This document shows, one piece after another, positions 31,960 through 40,538 of a DNA stretch of 64,000 nucleotides. Within the stretch, counting starts at the first letter, position 1. Each line of letters opens with the position of its first letter. This DNA comes from Candidatus Woesearchaeota archaeon. Lineage in GTDB: Archaea > Nanobdellota > Nanobdellia > Woesearchaeales > GCA-2686295. The notes beneath the pieces were generated by a model. The model was not told where the DNA came from. It saw nothing but the letters and a program-made list of their open reading frames with translations, and ran no database searches. A program made the position numbers and the translations under genes. Location: the NCBI GenBank assembly GCA_013202845.1, contig JABMPT010000013.1, forward strand, positions 62,001-126,000, given 5' to 3'.

Positions 31960-33078
31960 TTAGAATTTCTTCCCTGTCTTTCCCCTAGAAACTATCTGCA
32001 TGTGCGGATAGGCTATCTCCACATCCTTTGTTCTTGCAATATTGTGTAGGAAAGAAGAGTTTATCTCTGACTTCATCCTTCTAAGATTCTTGTAATGGGC
32101 TACATACCTCACATTCAATCCAACAGAAGAATCCCTTAACTCAACCCTTACTTCAGGTTCTTTCTTTATATCTTTGAAAGCTGTTTGTCTCATTCCTTCT
32201 ATCTTTTTCTTCTCTTCCTGCGCTTCTCCAAGTCTTTTCTCAATTATCTCCTTGTCAGAAAGGCTTTCTGTCTTCTGATGTTCTCTTTTAAGTATGTTCA
32301 AAGTCTCTAATACGTTCCTGTGCTGCTCGGAAGTATCATCTCTCGTGATCTTGACATATTTGTTGACAACCTTGAAAGTTGCGTCCTGTAGAATCTGTGC
32401 TGCTTTATTCCAATTGCTTTCGTAGGTCACATCCAATGACAAACCATCCCATAGATACTCACCGCTTTTAGTGAAATTCAATATAGGGCTCGTCAATACT
32501 TGTTCATTAGGAATTGTGATTATCTTACCGCTCAATTCATCTGTGTTTTCCAGTAATCCATCCATCACTGTATACATCATCTGTATTTCAAGAATATCTC
32601 CTCTCTCGTGTCCGACCTGAATCCTGTCACCTATTGTATAGGTTTTACTGAAGATTATTGTGATCCAACCGACAAAGTTCAGTATCGGCTTCTGCATGGC
32701 AAAGGTTATACCAAAACCTATCAATCCAACAGAGGTCAGCCAGACGCCAAGGTTCCCTATCATAACAGATAACATTCCAAGAATAGCTAGCATCCAAACG
32801 ACATATTTCACAATCGAGTTAACAGAGTAATACTCTTTCTCCTTACCTACAAATTTAAAGTATCTCTGCAGCATTGAATCAAAGAAAGAAGTGACTAGTT
32901 TAGCGAATAATATTATAATAACTATGGTTACTATCTTTGGAATCCAAGAAATCAATCCTTGAGTGAAAGTAGTATAATTTGCCAGAATGCTTTCATAAAA
33001 CTCGTCCCTTAAAGCGTATACAGTGAAGAATACAAGAAGTATCGCTCCAAGTAAAAAACCTTTATTTCTTCCTCTCAT
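31960..33078 (-). CDS. MscS-family mechanosensitive channel
   Basis: 372 residues with four N-terminal transmembrane segments (about 8-25, 38-62, 82-104, 108-130). The MscS core follows: a pore-helix LTSVGLIGFGITFAMQKPIL and the beta domain YTIGDRIQVGHERGDILEIQ and TIPNEQVLTSPILNFTKS. A long charged insert (about 235-310) precedes a final strand-rich end. These channels open under membrane tension to release osmolytes. No partner gene adjoins. Confidence 0.88.
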   Translation of the reverse strand: MRGRNKGFLLGAILLVFFTVYALRDEFYESILANYTTFTQGLISWIPKIVTIVIIILFAKLVTSFFDSMLQRYFKFVGKEKEYYSVNSIVKYVVWMLAILGMLSVMIGNLGVWLTSVGLIGFGITFAMQKPILNFVGWITIIFSKTYTIGDRIQVGHERGDILEIQMMYTVMDGLLENTDELSGKIITIPNEQVLTSPILNFTKSGEYLWDGLSLDVTYESNWNKAAQILQDATFKVVNKYVKITRDDTSEQHRNVLETLNILKREHQKTESLSDKEIIEKRLGEAQEEKKKIEGMRQTAFKDIKKEPEVRVELRDSSVGLNVRYVAHYKNLRRMKSEINSSFLHNIARTKDVEIAYPHMQIVSRGKTGKKF

Positions 33079-33183
33079 ACAAACCCTCTCTTTCCCTACT
33101 TAAGAAAATGAAGCTAATAGTATAAAAACTTTTCTACAAAAATTTTATAAACCAACAATAAGTATCAAATCCTGATAAGAGTT

Positions 33184-33322
33184 GCGAGGGTTGCAGAGTC
33201 TGGTCAAATGCGCAGGACTTAAGCCCATAAAAAGGACATGCATGTATTGAGCATGTAATAACCGTGATGGTTAGAAATCCTGTCCCTTAGTGGGTCCGGG
33301 GGTTCGAATCCCCTCCCTCGCA
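33184..33322 (+). tRNA. tRNA-Leu (TAA anticodon) with intron of about 53 nt
   Basis: Acceptor arm GCGAGGG/CCCTCGC, discriminator A. Anticodon stem CAGGA (33213-33217) pairs with TCCTG (33278-33282). Anticodon TAA is at 33220-33222. The long variable arm CCCTTAGTGGG marks a type II tRNA, and the T-arm is GGGGGTTCGAATCCCC. The extra sequence after position 37 (about 33224-33276) is an intron at the usual archaeal site, with internal hairpins ACATGC/GCATGT and AACC/GGTT. TTTTATAAA lies about 35 nt upstream. Confidence 0.93.
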
Positions 33323-33380
33323 TTTAATTCTAAGGAAAAATTTATATACTCTTAACATCAAAGACATAGTAGGTGATAAT

Positions 33381-33569
33381 ATGTGCTGTGATAAATGCAT
33401 GAAACTGTGCGGGGTTGTTCTGTTGATTTTAGGTATCTTGTTTTTGCTAGGAGACCTCGCTGTATGGAACTTCTGGAACATCCAGTGGTGGACAGTAGCA
33501 TTCTTGTTCGGCGGATTGGCAGCTCTTTGTACTGGCGGCTGTCCAATGTGTAAAGAAGCTAAAAAATAA
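33381..33569 (+). CDS. Small Cys-rich membrane protein
   Basis: 62 residues with a GGTGATAAT ribosome binding site right before the ATG. The start is CCDKCMKLC, then two hydrophobic helices (about 10-27 and 36-52), then GGCPMCKEAKK. The Cys pairs at both ends could bind a metal together. Short proteins of this layout are common in DPANN genomes; function unknown. Confidence 0.75.
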   Translation: MCCDKCMKLCGVVLLILGILFLLGDLAVWNFWNIQWWTVAFLFGGLAALCTGGCPMCKEAKK

Positions 33570-33575
33570 AAATTA

Positions 33576-33592
33576 TTTTTTTCTTTTTTTTA
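33576..33592 (+). terminator. T-tract terminator
   Basis: ATTTTTTTCTTTTTTTT follows the small membrane protein gene at 7 nt and reaches the end of the convergent lipoprotein gene. Confidence 0.45.
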
Positions 33593-34702
33593 ATCGCTAG
33601 GCCAGACTTCTATAGCAGCAATGACTTGTTCTACCCCTATGGTGTTGATGAACAACCCATCCAACTTAACATCGACGTTGTCTATAGATCTAACTTGCCC
33701 TTCTTCAAAAGTCTTCGTCACATCATTTAAATTAATGATGACGGTTGATGAATCTGAGTTCGCGCCTGTTAATTTCATAGTATTTGATTGTCCATTCATT
33801 TCAAACTCTACAGGTTCATTGAGATTCAATTCAAAGGATTCTTTCTCAAACACTTCTCTTTCTATTTCCAAACTCATCATTCTCTCATTGAAATTAAAAG
33901 AAGTTATCCTTATGAGCAGATTTCCGGCAACTGATATTTCATTGTTTTCGAAAACGCTTTCTTCATTATTAACTACAAGAGTTATTTCTTCAGCTGATGA
34001 ATCCATATCTTTTAATTCAATAATGTACTGGTTTTCATTCAAAAAAATTAATTTTTCTTCATCTTCTTCAAAAGACAGAGCAACTTCTTCATCCTCATAA
34101 GTTCCTATAATCACCGAAGTTGGATGTTCTCTAAGATATTTAAGCAAAAGATCATCACCTATTGAATGCTCAATTACCACAATCTTTCCTCTTGACATCC
34201 AAACATATATATTTTCATAAGGGTTAAAGTAAACATCATCTTCAATATAGGAAAGCTCTTCGCTATCAAGAAGTTCAAAATCATTATCTTCAAGATTATC
34301 CCCTAAGAAAGATATAAGGTTTCCGTCTATATTGTAAAGGACATATACTTCTGCTTTTGTTCTTCCATAAGAATAGGTTGCCTTATGACCATTTGCAAAT
34401 TCGTAGTCATATAACTCTTTATCACTAACAGAACTAGACCTTTTATAATCATACTCGCCGATTCTTTTTTCAAGTAAAACATCTGCAGCAGAAAAACTAA
34501 CAGTTGACTCAGACTCAGTTTCTTCCTCTTCAGGTTCCTCAGACTCCGGCTCTACAACAGGCTCATCGACAGGTTCCTCTTCAGCAGGAACTTCGGCATC
34601 CATAAGAGGATCTTCCAAAACAATTTCTTCTTCCTCATCTGAAGAGCAAGAAGCCAATAAAAGCGAAACAATTAGCAAACCAACAAATAATTTCTTCATC
34701 AT
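33590..34702 (-). CDS. Acidic lipoprotein, S-layer-like repeats
   Basis: The best start is the ATG pair at 34702/34699, behind GGTGGT; an in-frame TTG 12 nt upstream is less likely. The product is about 370 residues, with a lipoprotein signal (VSLLLASC). A very acidic linker EEEEIVLEDPLMDAEVPAEE and onward runs to about residue 70. A beta domain follows, then two similar C-terminal modules containing LVVNNEESVFENNEISVAG and VIINLNDVTKTFEEGQVRSI. Such paired modules occur in surface-layer-type proteins of related archaea. No enzymatic motif. Confidence 0.72.
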   Translation of the reverse strand: MMKKLFVGLLIVSLLLASCSSDEEEEIVLEDPLMDAEVPAEEEPVDEPVVEPESEEPEEEETESESTVSFSAADVLLEKRIGEYDYKRSSSVSDKELYDYEFANGHKATYSYGRTKAEVYVLYNIDGNLISFLGDNLEDNDFELLDSEELSYIEDDVYFNPYENIYVWMSRGKIVVIEHSIGDDLLLKYLREHPTSVIIGTYEDEEVALSFEEDEEKLIFLNENQYIIELKDMDSSAEEITLVVNNEESVFENNEISVAGNLLIRITSFNFNERMMSLEIEREVFEKESFELNLNEPVEFEMNGQSNTMKLTGANSDSSTVIINLNDVTKTFEEGQVRSIDNVDVKLDGLFINTIGVEQVIAAIEVWPSD

Positions 34703-34786
34703 TAATACCACCAATGTATCTTATGATTTAATCCTTTATAATTTTTTCTAAATCTTTAAAAACAAAACAACATTCCAAACAATATA

Positions 34787-35002
34787 ATGTTACCAGTGTA
34801 TAAGAGGAAATTGCTAACTGGATTAATGGTTCTCTTAGTGTTATTCGCACTCATATTCGTCCTAGCTCTTCTTGACCTGAAGAAAGGGGTGCCTGTTTTC
34901 GGCACTGGCCTTGAATACGACGTCGAAAACGTAGTAGTGATAATTCTCTCATTGCTTTCAATGATGAAAGTGATACAGGAGATAATAAGAGTCGAACACT
35001 GA
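34787..35002 (+). CDS. Small membrane protein of unknown function
   Basis: 71 residues with two hydrophobic segments (about 9-29 and 46-62) and a VPVFGTGLEYD loop between. It lies just upstream of the Pth2 gene on the same strand (38 nt gap containing a TATA-like TTTTTATAATAAC). Not recognised. Confidence 0.65.
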   Translation: MLPVYKRKLLTGLMVLLVLFALIFVLALLDLKKGVPVFGTGLEYDVENVVVIILSLLSMMKVIQEIIRVEH

Positions 35003-35040
35003 TAAAAACATTTTTATAATAACAAATTCTAATAAAGAAT

Positions 35041-35379
35041 ATGAAGCAAGCCATACTTATAAGGCAAGATTTGAAACTGCCTAAAGGAAAAGCTGCAGCG
35101 CAAGCAGCACATGCATCTGTAGAAGCAGTTCTAAGAAGTGAGAAAGAAAAAGTAAAGGACTGGAGAAAGGAAGGTATGGCTAAGATCGTGCTTAAAGTTG
35201 CAGATCTGAAAGAACTTCACAAATACAACCAGCTGGCAAAAGACGCTGGAGTCAGAACAGCTGTAGTAACAGATGCAGGAAAAACAGTTGTAGCACCAGG
35301 AACAACCACCTGCATAGCTATAGGACCTGATGAAGATGAAGAGATAGATAGTATTATTTCTGAATTGAAGCTGCTATAA
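35041..35379 (+). CDS. pth2: Peptidyl-tRNA hydrolase, type 2
   Basis: 112 residues, the usual archaeal length. Family motifs: KQAILIRQDLKLPKGKAAAQ at the N-terminus, AAHASVEAV, KIVLKVADLKEL, AGVRTAVVTDAGKTVVAPGT and TCIAIGPDEDEEID. It frees tRNA from prematurely released peptidyl-tRNA. It precedes the LysRS gene by 40 nt; a TATA-like TTTATATTATTTC in that gap suggests separate or additional transcription of lysS. Confidence 0.97.
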   Translation: MKQAILIRQDLKLPKGKAAAQAAHASVEAVLRSEKEKVKDWRKEGMAKIVLKVADLKELHKYNQLAKDAGVRTAVVTDAGKTVVAPGTTTCIAIGPDEDEEIDSIISELKLL

Positions 35380-35419
35380 TTCGAAAACTTTATATTATTT
35401 CTAAAAGTATAGAGAGACA

Positions 35420-36895
35420 ATGGAACCAGAAGACAATCTTATCAAGGAAAGGCTTAGAAAACTCAAAGATATCAAAGACGCTGGAATTAACCCTTATTCT
35501 TACAAGTATGACCAAAAACATAAAGCAGTTGATCTGCAAGCTAAATTCAAGAAGCTTAAGAAGGAAGAGAAGACAAGAACAAATGTGAGCGTTGCCGGAA
35601 GGATAAAGGTTCTAAGGAGGATGGGAAAGGCTACATTTGCAGATCTACAGGACGGCACTGGGAATATACAATTATACTTCAAACAGGACGACTTAGGAAA
35701 AAAGAATTACAAGTTCTTGAAAAAACTAGACATCGGAGACATAATAGGTGCCAAAGGAACCATATTTAAGACAAGGATGGGAGAAGTCACTGTATATGTA
35801 AAGAAATACGAATTACTAACAAAGAGCTTAAGACCATTACCAGAGAAATACCATGGCTTTAAAGATGTAGAGGCGAGGTACAGGCAGAGATACTTGGACT
35901 TGATATTCAACCCTGAAGTAAAGGAGACTTTCATCAAAAGGACTAAAATATATGATGCCATGAGAGAATTCTTAGTAAAAGATGGCTTCATAGAGGTGGA
36001 GACTCCAACATTACAACCAATCTATGGAGGAGCAACTGCCAAACCTTTCATCACAAAACATAATGCCTTGGATATGAACTTATATCTTAGAATAGCTGAT
36101 GAATTATACCTTAAGAGACTGATCGTTGGCGGCTTTGAAAAAGTGTTTGAGTTTTGCACGGATTTCAGGAATGAGGGCATTGACACAAAACACAACCCTG
36201 AGTTTGGGATGATGGAGACAATGTCAGCTTATGATGATTATGAAGACAGCATGAAAAGAGTAGAGAGGATGATAGTGTTCATAGCTAAAAAAGTGGTAGG
36301 CACAACAAAGATAAAATATCAAGGAAAAACAATCAACTTGAAACCACCATACAAGAGAGTGAAGATGGTTGACGCTGTGAAGAAAGAGACAGGACATGAT
36401 TTCCTAAAGATTAAAAGCATTGCAGAAGCCAGAAAGATAGCAAAGAAGCTAAAGGTTGATATAACCCCTGACATGGGAATTGGCGCGATACTGGCTGAAA
36501 TCTGCGATGAGAAATGTGAAGACAAATTCATACAACCAACAATATTATATGATTACCCTAAAGAGGTTTCTTCACTTGCAAAACAAACTAAGAAAAATCC
36601 TGACTTCACAGAGAGATTCGAATTAATAATCTGCGGCATGGAGTTTGGCAATATGTACTCAGAGCTTAATGATCCTCAAGTATTGAAAAAAAACTGGAAG
36701 AAAGCAGAGGAACGAGGCAAGAAAGGCGATGAAGAAGCTGAAAAAATGGATGAGGATTTCATAAGAGCATTAGAATACGGAATGCCACCAACTTCTGGTA
36801 TTGGTATTGGAATGGACCGCTTAGTGATGTTATTAACAGATTCTTCTTCTATAAGAGATGTTATTCTTTTTCCAACGCTAAGACCTGAAAATTAG
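35420..36895 (+). CDS. lysS: Lysyl-tRNA synthetase, class II
   Basis: 491 residues. N-terminal anticodon-binding OB fold (VSVAGRIKVLRRMGKATFAD, about 54-73; LQDGTGNIQLYF). The class II catalytic core has motif 1 VEARYRQRYLDL, motif 2 FRNEGIDTKHNPEF and motif 3 GIGIGMDRLVMLL. It ends in the LysRS-typical LFPTLRPEN. Most archaea use a class I LysRS, so the class II form is a useful taxonomic hint, though several archaeal groups have it. Confidence 0.97.
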   Translation: MEPEDNLIKERLRKLKDIKDAGINPYSYKYDQKHKAVDLQAKFKKLKKEEKTRTNVSVAGRIKVLRRMGKATFADLQDGTGNIQLYFKQDDLGKKNYKFLKKLDIGDIIGAKGTIFKTRMGEVTVYVKKYELLTKSLRPLPEKYHGFKDVEARYRQRYLDLIFNPEVKETFIKRTKIYDAMREFLVKDGFIEVETPTLQPIYGGATAKPFITKHNALDMNLYLRIADELYLKRLIVGGFEKVFEFCTDFRNEGIDTKHNPEFGMMETMSAYDDYEDSMKRVERMIVFIAKKVVGTTKIKYQGKTINLKPPYKRVKMVDAVKKETGHDFLKIKSIAEARKIAKKLKVDITPDMGIGAILAEICDEKCEDKFIQPTILYDYPKEVSSLAKQTKKNPDFTERFELIICGMEFGNMYSELNDPQVLKKNWKKAEERGKKGDEEAEKMDEDFIRALEYGMPPTSGIGIGMDRLVMLLTDSSSIRDVILFPTLRPEN

Positions 36896-36953
36896 AAATA
36901 TCAAAAACTACTTTTTAGAAAAGTTTTTAAAACACATTTTTTTCTCAACCAGT

Positions 36954-37316
36954 ATGAAAAAAACTATTGTTGGCCTTACAGAGAAAGTAAAACTTAATGG
37001 TAAGAATAAAAACAATGAGACAATAGTAGCTAGAATGGATACTGGAGCTACCAACAGCTCAATAGATTTAAACCTAGCCTCAAAACTGACTCTAGGACCA
37101 ATTATAGAATCAAAAGTCGTGAAAAGCACCCATGGAACAAGACTAAGACCTGTTATAGAAGCCGATATCGAGATTCATGGAAAAAAGATAAAAGAAAAAT
37201 TCACACTCGCAGACAGGAGTCATATGAGATTTCCTGTATTGATAGGACAGAATATCTTGAAAAAAGGATTCCTTGTTGATCCATCAAAAGAAATAAAGAT
37301 AAAAGAAAAGAAATGA
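36954..37316 (+). CDS. RimB-like retropepsin-type protease (ATP-dependent Zn protease family)
   Basis: 120 residues with a single aspartic-protease motif, RMDTGATNSSID (Asp 29), and matching strands VKSTHGTRLRPVIEADI and FPVLIGQNIL. This is the family found beside RimK genes in bacteria and archaea; one member, RimB, trims poly-glutamate tails. Its stop overlaps the RimK ATG by ATGA, so the two are translationally coupled and act together. Confidence 0.88.
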   Translation: MKKTIVGLTEKVKLNGKNKNNETIVARMDTGATNSSIDLNLASKLTLGPIIESKVVKSTHGTRLRPVIEADIEIHGKKIKEKFTLADRSHMRFPVLIGQNILKKGFLVDPSKEIKIKEKK

Positions 37317-38389
37317 AAGCAGCTATAATTAGCTTGGGAAGTGTAAGTTCCAAATGGACTGCAGAAGCGATGGACAAATACTTTGATGAAGTTGATGAAA
37401 TAAATCTTAGAGAGATAGAAATCAATTTTTCTGGAAAGAATTCCGAGGTTTTGTATGAAGGAAAACCATTGGGAGAATATGACTGCGTACTTGCAAAAGG
37501 ATCATTCAGATACGCACCTTTGCTGAGATCACTAACATCATTATTAAGAGACAAGACATATATGCCTTTGGAAGCATCAGCATTCACATTAGGACACGAT
37601 AAACTGCTGACACAGTTAAAACTTCAACAGCACAATATACCAATGCCTAGGACTTATCTCAGCGCAACCATAGAAGCTGCTAAGAAGATTCTCGAAAAAG
37701 TCAATTATCCTATAATCATGAAGTTTCCACAAGGAACACAGGGTAAAGGTATAATGTTTGCAGACTCCTTTGCATCTGCATCATCCATGCTTGATGCGTT
37801 GTCTGCTTTGAATCAACCATTCTTGATCCAAGAGTACATAGAGACAGGCGGAACCGACATTAGGGCTATAGTCGTAGGTAACAAGGTTGTCGCTGCCATG
37901 AAAAGAAAGGCTGATGTGAATGAGATAAGAGCAAATATTCATGCAGGTGGCGCTGGAGAAGCAGCAGAGCTTGACTCATATGCAAAGAAAGTTGCTGTCG
38001 ACGCTGCAAAAGCTATTGGTGCAGAGATCTGCGGAGTTGACATGCTTGAATCAGCCAAAGGACCTATTGTTATTGAAGTCAACATGAGCCCTGGTCTGCA
38101 AGGAATAACTGATATCACTAAAATAGATGTCGCTGATAAGATTGCCAAGCATCTGCACAAGAGAACTCTTGAACAGAGTGAGGAAGGAAAAACTAATGGG
38201 ACCGCCAAGATAATGGAAGATCTAGAGGCTGACAAAAAGAAAGAGATTATAAGCACTCTTGATTTCAGAGGCATCAGAATATTACTGCCTGAAGTAATTA
38301 CAAAAGTCGCAAATATTGAAGAGAGTGATAATGTCCAGATAGTTGCAGAAGATGGAAAAATAGTTCTTAAGAAATTTAAGATAAGTTAG
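37313..38389 (+). CDS. rimK: RimK-family ATP-grasp ligase with C-terminal AbrB-like extension
   Basis: 358 residues, about 60 more than usual. The ATP-grasp core shows TLGHDKLLTQLKLQQHNIPM, IIMKFPQGTQGKGIMF, LIQEYIETGGTDIRAIVVG and a metal site VIEVNMSPGLQGI. RimK ligases add amino acids such as Glu to proteins or cofactors. After about residue 285 comes a linker and then GIRILLPEVITKVANIEESD and VQIVAEDGKIVLKKFKI, which resembles a SpoVT/AbrB swapped-hairpin half. The coupled protease suggests a ligation/trimming pair. Confidence 0.9.
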   Translation: MKAAIISLGSVSSKWTAEAMDKYFDEVDEINLREIEINFSGKNSEVLYEGKPLGEYDCVLAKGSFRYAPLLRSLTSLLRDKTYMPLEASAFTLGHDKLLTQLKLQQHNIPMPRTYLSATIEAAKKILEKVNYPIIMKFPQGTQGKGIMFADSFASASSMLDALSALNQPFLIQEYIETGGTDIRAIVVGNKVVAAMKRKADVNEIRANIHAGGAGEAAELDSYAKKVAVDAAKAIGAEICGVDMLESAKGPIVIEVNMSPGLQGITDITKIDVADKIAKHLHKRTLEQSEEGKTNGTAKIMEDLEADKKKEIISTLDFRGIRILLPEVITKVANIEESDNVQIVAEDGKIVLKKFKIS

Positions 38390-38391
38390 AA

Positions 38392-38664
38392 TTACAAAAG
38401 GTTTCTTACGTTATCGATGTTTTTAGCCACTTCTTCGCCTTTCTTTGTCAATGAAAGAACTTTTAGTCTGCCCTGCTTCTCGAAGTTTACTAAACCTGCT
38501 TTGTTCATCTCCTGCAGAATCTTCACAACATGACTGTACGTGCAGTCAACAATTTTGGCAAGAGCAGAAGCATATATATCATTGGTTTTATTTAAGAGAG
38601 TAACGAGCATCATAGCTGGTTTTTCTCTGAAAAAAATGTTGAAAACTTTTTCCTTTCTCCCCAT
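38392..38664 (-). CDS. Small winged-helix regulator (MarR-like)
   Basis: The ATG at 38664 (MGRKEKVFN...) is preferred over a start 60 nt upstream, because a TATA-like GCATATAAATATTTAAATA lies at about 38694-38712. 90 residues: a single winged helix with ALAKIVDCTYSHVVKILQEM as recognition unit and GRLKVLSLTKKGEE as wing. It is convergent with rimK, with 2 bp between stops. The target is unknown. Confidence 0.8.
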   Translation of the reverse strand: MGRKEKVFNIFFREKPAMMLVTLLNKTNDIYASALAKIVDCTYSHVVKILQEMNKAGLVNFEKQGRLKVLSLTKKGEEVAKNIDNVRNLL

Positions 38665-38790
38665 TGTAAATCCCTTCTTATTATGATATGATATATTTAA
38701 ATATTTATATGCAATGTAATACATACAACAGATAATATATGTATGAATATATATATTGAATTAATCTTTTATATTTAAAGCTATCGTTTT

Positions 38791-38886
38791 TTAAGTCAGT
38801 AAATCAAACCTAGAGCCACAATTATTACAGATAAACTCGTTCTGGAAAGGCCTAAGCTTTGCACCACACACAGGACAAACATCCAT
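38791..38886 (-). CDS. 31-residue zinc-ribbon microprotein
   Basis: ATG at 38886-38884, TAA at 38791-38793. The peptide starts MDVCPVCGAKLRPF and continues FICNNCGSRFDLLT, giving two CxxC knuckles 14 residues apart: a minimal zinc ribbon. Such micro-ribbons are common and often unannotated in archaea. TATA-like GAAATATAG lies about 10-20 nt upstream. It may be free-standing or the remnant of a longer zinc-ribbon gene. Confidence 0.6.
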   Translation of the reverse strand: MDVCPVCGAKLRPFQNEFICNNCGSRFDLLT

Positions 38887-38926
38887 GGTATAAACTATAT
38901 TTCGAAGTTTAAAAAGTTAGTGGAAA

Positions 38927-40342
38927 TTAATTGTTTTTCTTTTCTGTGTGCAACAAACTCTTTATCCTGTTACCATATAGCTTGAAACGTTCTATCTCTT
39001 TGACAAAAAGGTTTTTCCCTTCTCCATACAATTGCTGTCTTTTCTGCTTATCCCTAATATAAGCACCCATAGTGTGTTTTGACTTTATAATCCTATGACC
39101 ATATTTTCTTAATGAACCAATTAATTCATTCGTCCTTTCACTCCAAAGCTCTGAAGAGATTACATGTTCCCCATCTTCTTCCACTAATTCAACCACTGCC
39201 TGTCCCCTAACATGGTCCTCAAGTACAGGCACATTCCTGGCAACACTCTTTCTAATATCATTAGCGAAAACATCTGCAAGGATGTTCCTACGCTGTCTTT
39301 CAGAAGGTAGGTAAATCTCAAATAAATTCAATAATTCGCTTATGTCTTCAGGTCTGCCTCTCTGATTATAGAGAGGCCTTATGATATTCTTCAACTGTTT
39401 CACTCTATAAGCTGCAGACTTTAAAAACAATTTTGTGTCAATAATTCCTCCAACATTTAGCTTATCAGAAGTCATAATATACTTCAATACTTTGAAATGA
39501 GTTTTTTTTGCCAGAACATATTCCTTCATACTCACAGGTTCGCCTATTTGTATATACACAGGTTTCATGAACAATCCTAACTTTAGAAAATCCATAAACA
39601 GATTTGATTTTTCAGCTTTCGCATCGCTATCACGCAAGAATTTCTCTTCTTCTGGAATAATTGTATATGTATTGCCAATCGGTACAAAGAGAACATCATC
39701 TACATGAGAACTAGCATCTGTCAATTTTTTTATGCCTGACTCCAAAACCATGCTCAGAAGAACAGTCTGAAAATCTTTTAGGTCGCCTTCTTTTGATCGA
39801 CCTCCTTCTGGAAAAAATAACATTGGCACATCATTCTCCATAAGAGCAGACACATATGATTTGATCCTGGTGGCATAGACCCCATTGTCACTAGGAAATT
39901 TTCTTTGTAATTCAAAAGCTCCGCTCCATTTAAACAATTGTCTCAATAAATCGTTTTTGTATAGATTATCTCCTGCTGCAAGAACAGGAAGAACATATTT
40001 TTTTCGAAAAAATTGCATACCTATGATTAAAGAATCAAGATTGCTAGCGTGACTTGCAACAATAACAACTGCTTTACCAGGTACATTTAATTTCTCAGGA
40101 GTTGCATCTTCATGAACATATAAGTGTACTTTTCCTAATATTGTTTTATGAGTATCGCCAATAGATGGAAGCAATACTCTTGAAAGCCCTGAAACAATAT
40201 GTAAGAACCATCTCTTATGATTAGCAGCTAACCTAAGCAATTCCTCTCTTTCTAACGCTATCTCTTCTTCGCTTAAAGAACCTCTATGCTCATTAATATA
40301 ATTCAAAGAAGTATCTATAACATCTTCTAGGTTATGCATCAA
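38927..40342 (-). CDS. Glycerol-3-phosphate acyltransferase-like protein (PlsB/PlsC superfamily)
   Basis: 471 residues. The acyltransferase signatures are HASNLD (H98-x4-D103), GAFELQRKFPSDN (block II with the phosphate-binding Arg region), LFFPEGGRSKEG (block III) and VLFVPIGNTYTIIPEE (block IV). The length and block spacing look closer to PlsB-type enzymes than to short PlsC. A helical C-terminal 170 residues is unassigned. Archaeal membranes are ether lipids, so the acyl acceptor and product are unclear; fatty-acid-type lipids or scavenged lipids are possible. Confidence 0.8.
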   Translation of the reverse strand: MMHNLEDVIDTSLNYINEHRGSLSEEEIALEREELLRLAANHKRWFLHIVSGLSRVLLPSIGDTHKTILGKVHLYVHEDATPEKLNVPGKAVVIVASHASNLDSLIIGMQFFRKKYVLPVLAAGDNLYKNDLLRQLFKWSGAFELQRKFPSDNGVYATRIKSYVSALMENDVPMLFFPEGGRSKEGDLKDFQTVLLSMVLESGIKKLTDASSHVDDVLFVPIGNTYTIIPEEEKFLRDSDAKAEKSNLFMDFLKLGLFMKPVYIQIGEPVSMKEYVLAKKTHFKVLKYIMTSDKLNVGGIIDTKLFLKSAAYRVKQLKNIIRPLYNQRGRPEDISELLNLFEIYLPSERQRRNILADVFANDIRKSVARNVPVLEDHVRGQAVVELVEEDGEHVISSELWSERTNELIGSLRKYGHRIIKSKHTMGAYIRDKQKRQQLYGEGKNLFVKEIERFKLYGNRIKSLLHTEKKNN

Positions 40343-40502
40343 AATCAGTAATCAAACTATATATAAAAACTTAATCAAAAACTTGCTTTTCAGCGATATT
40401 AAAGTTATATCTATATTAAAAAAAATAAAGTATTTTGGATTAATGGAAACCCCAATATATTTTTGTAAGAAAACTTAATTGACAATATTCATATAAAAAT
40501 AA

Positions 40503-40535
40503 ACGCCCATGCGGAGAACAACGAAACGAAATCTA
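40503..40535 (-). repeat. Degenerate tRNA-Arg 3'-end-like fragment, outer copy
   Basis: CGCCCATGCGGAGAACAACG resembles the reverse complement of the tRNA-Arg 3' end (CGCCCCTGCCGAGAATCGAA): CGCCC, TGC and GAGAA match at the same spacing, then it diverges. It lies right after the SfsA gene. The 196 bp gap 40343-40538 otherwise holds only AT-rich promoter-like DNA. Confidence 0.35.
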
Positions 40536-40538
40536 ATT

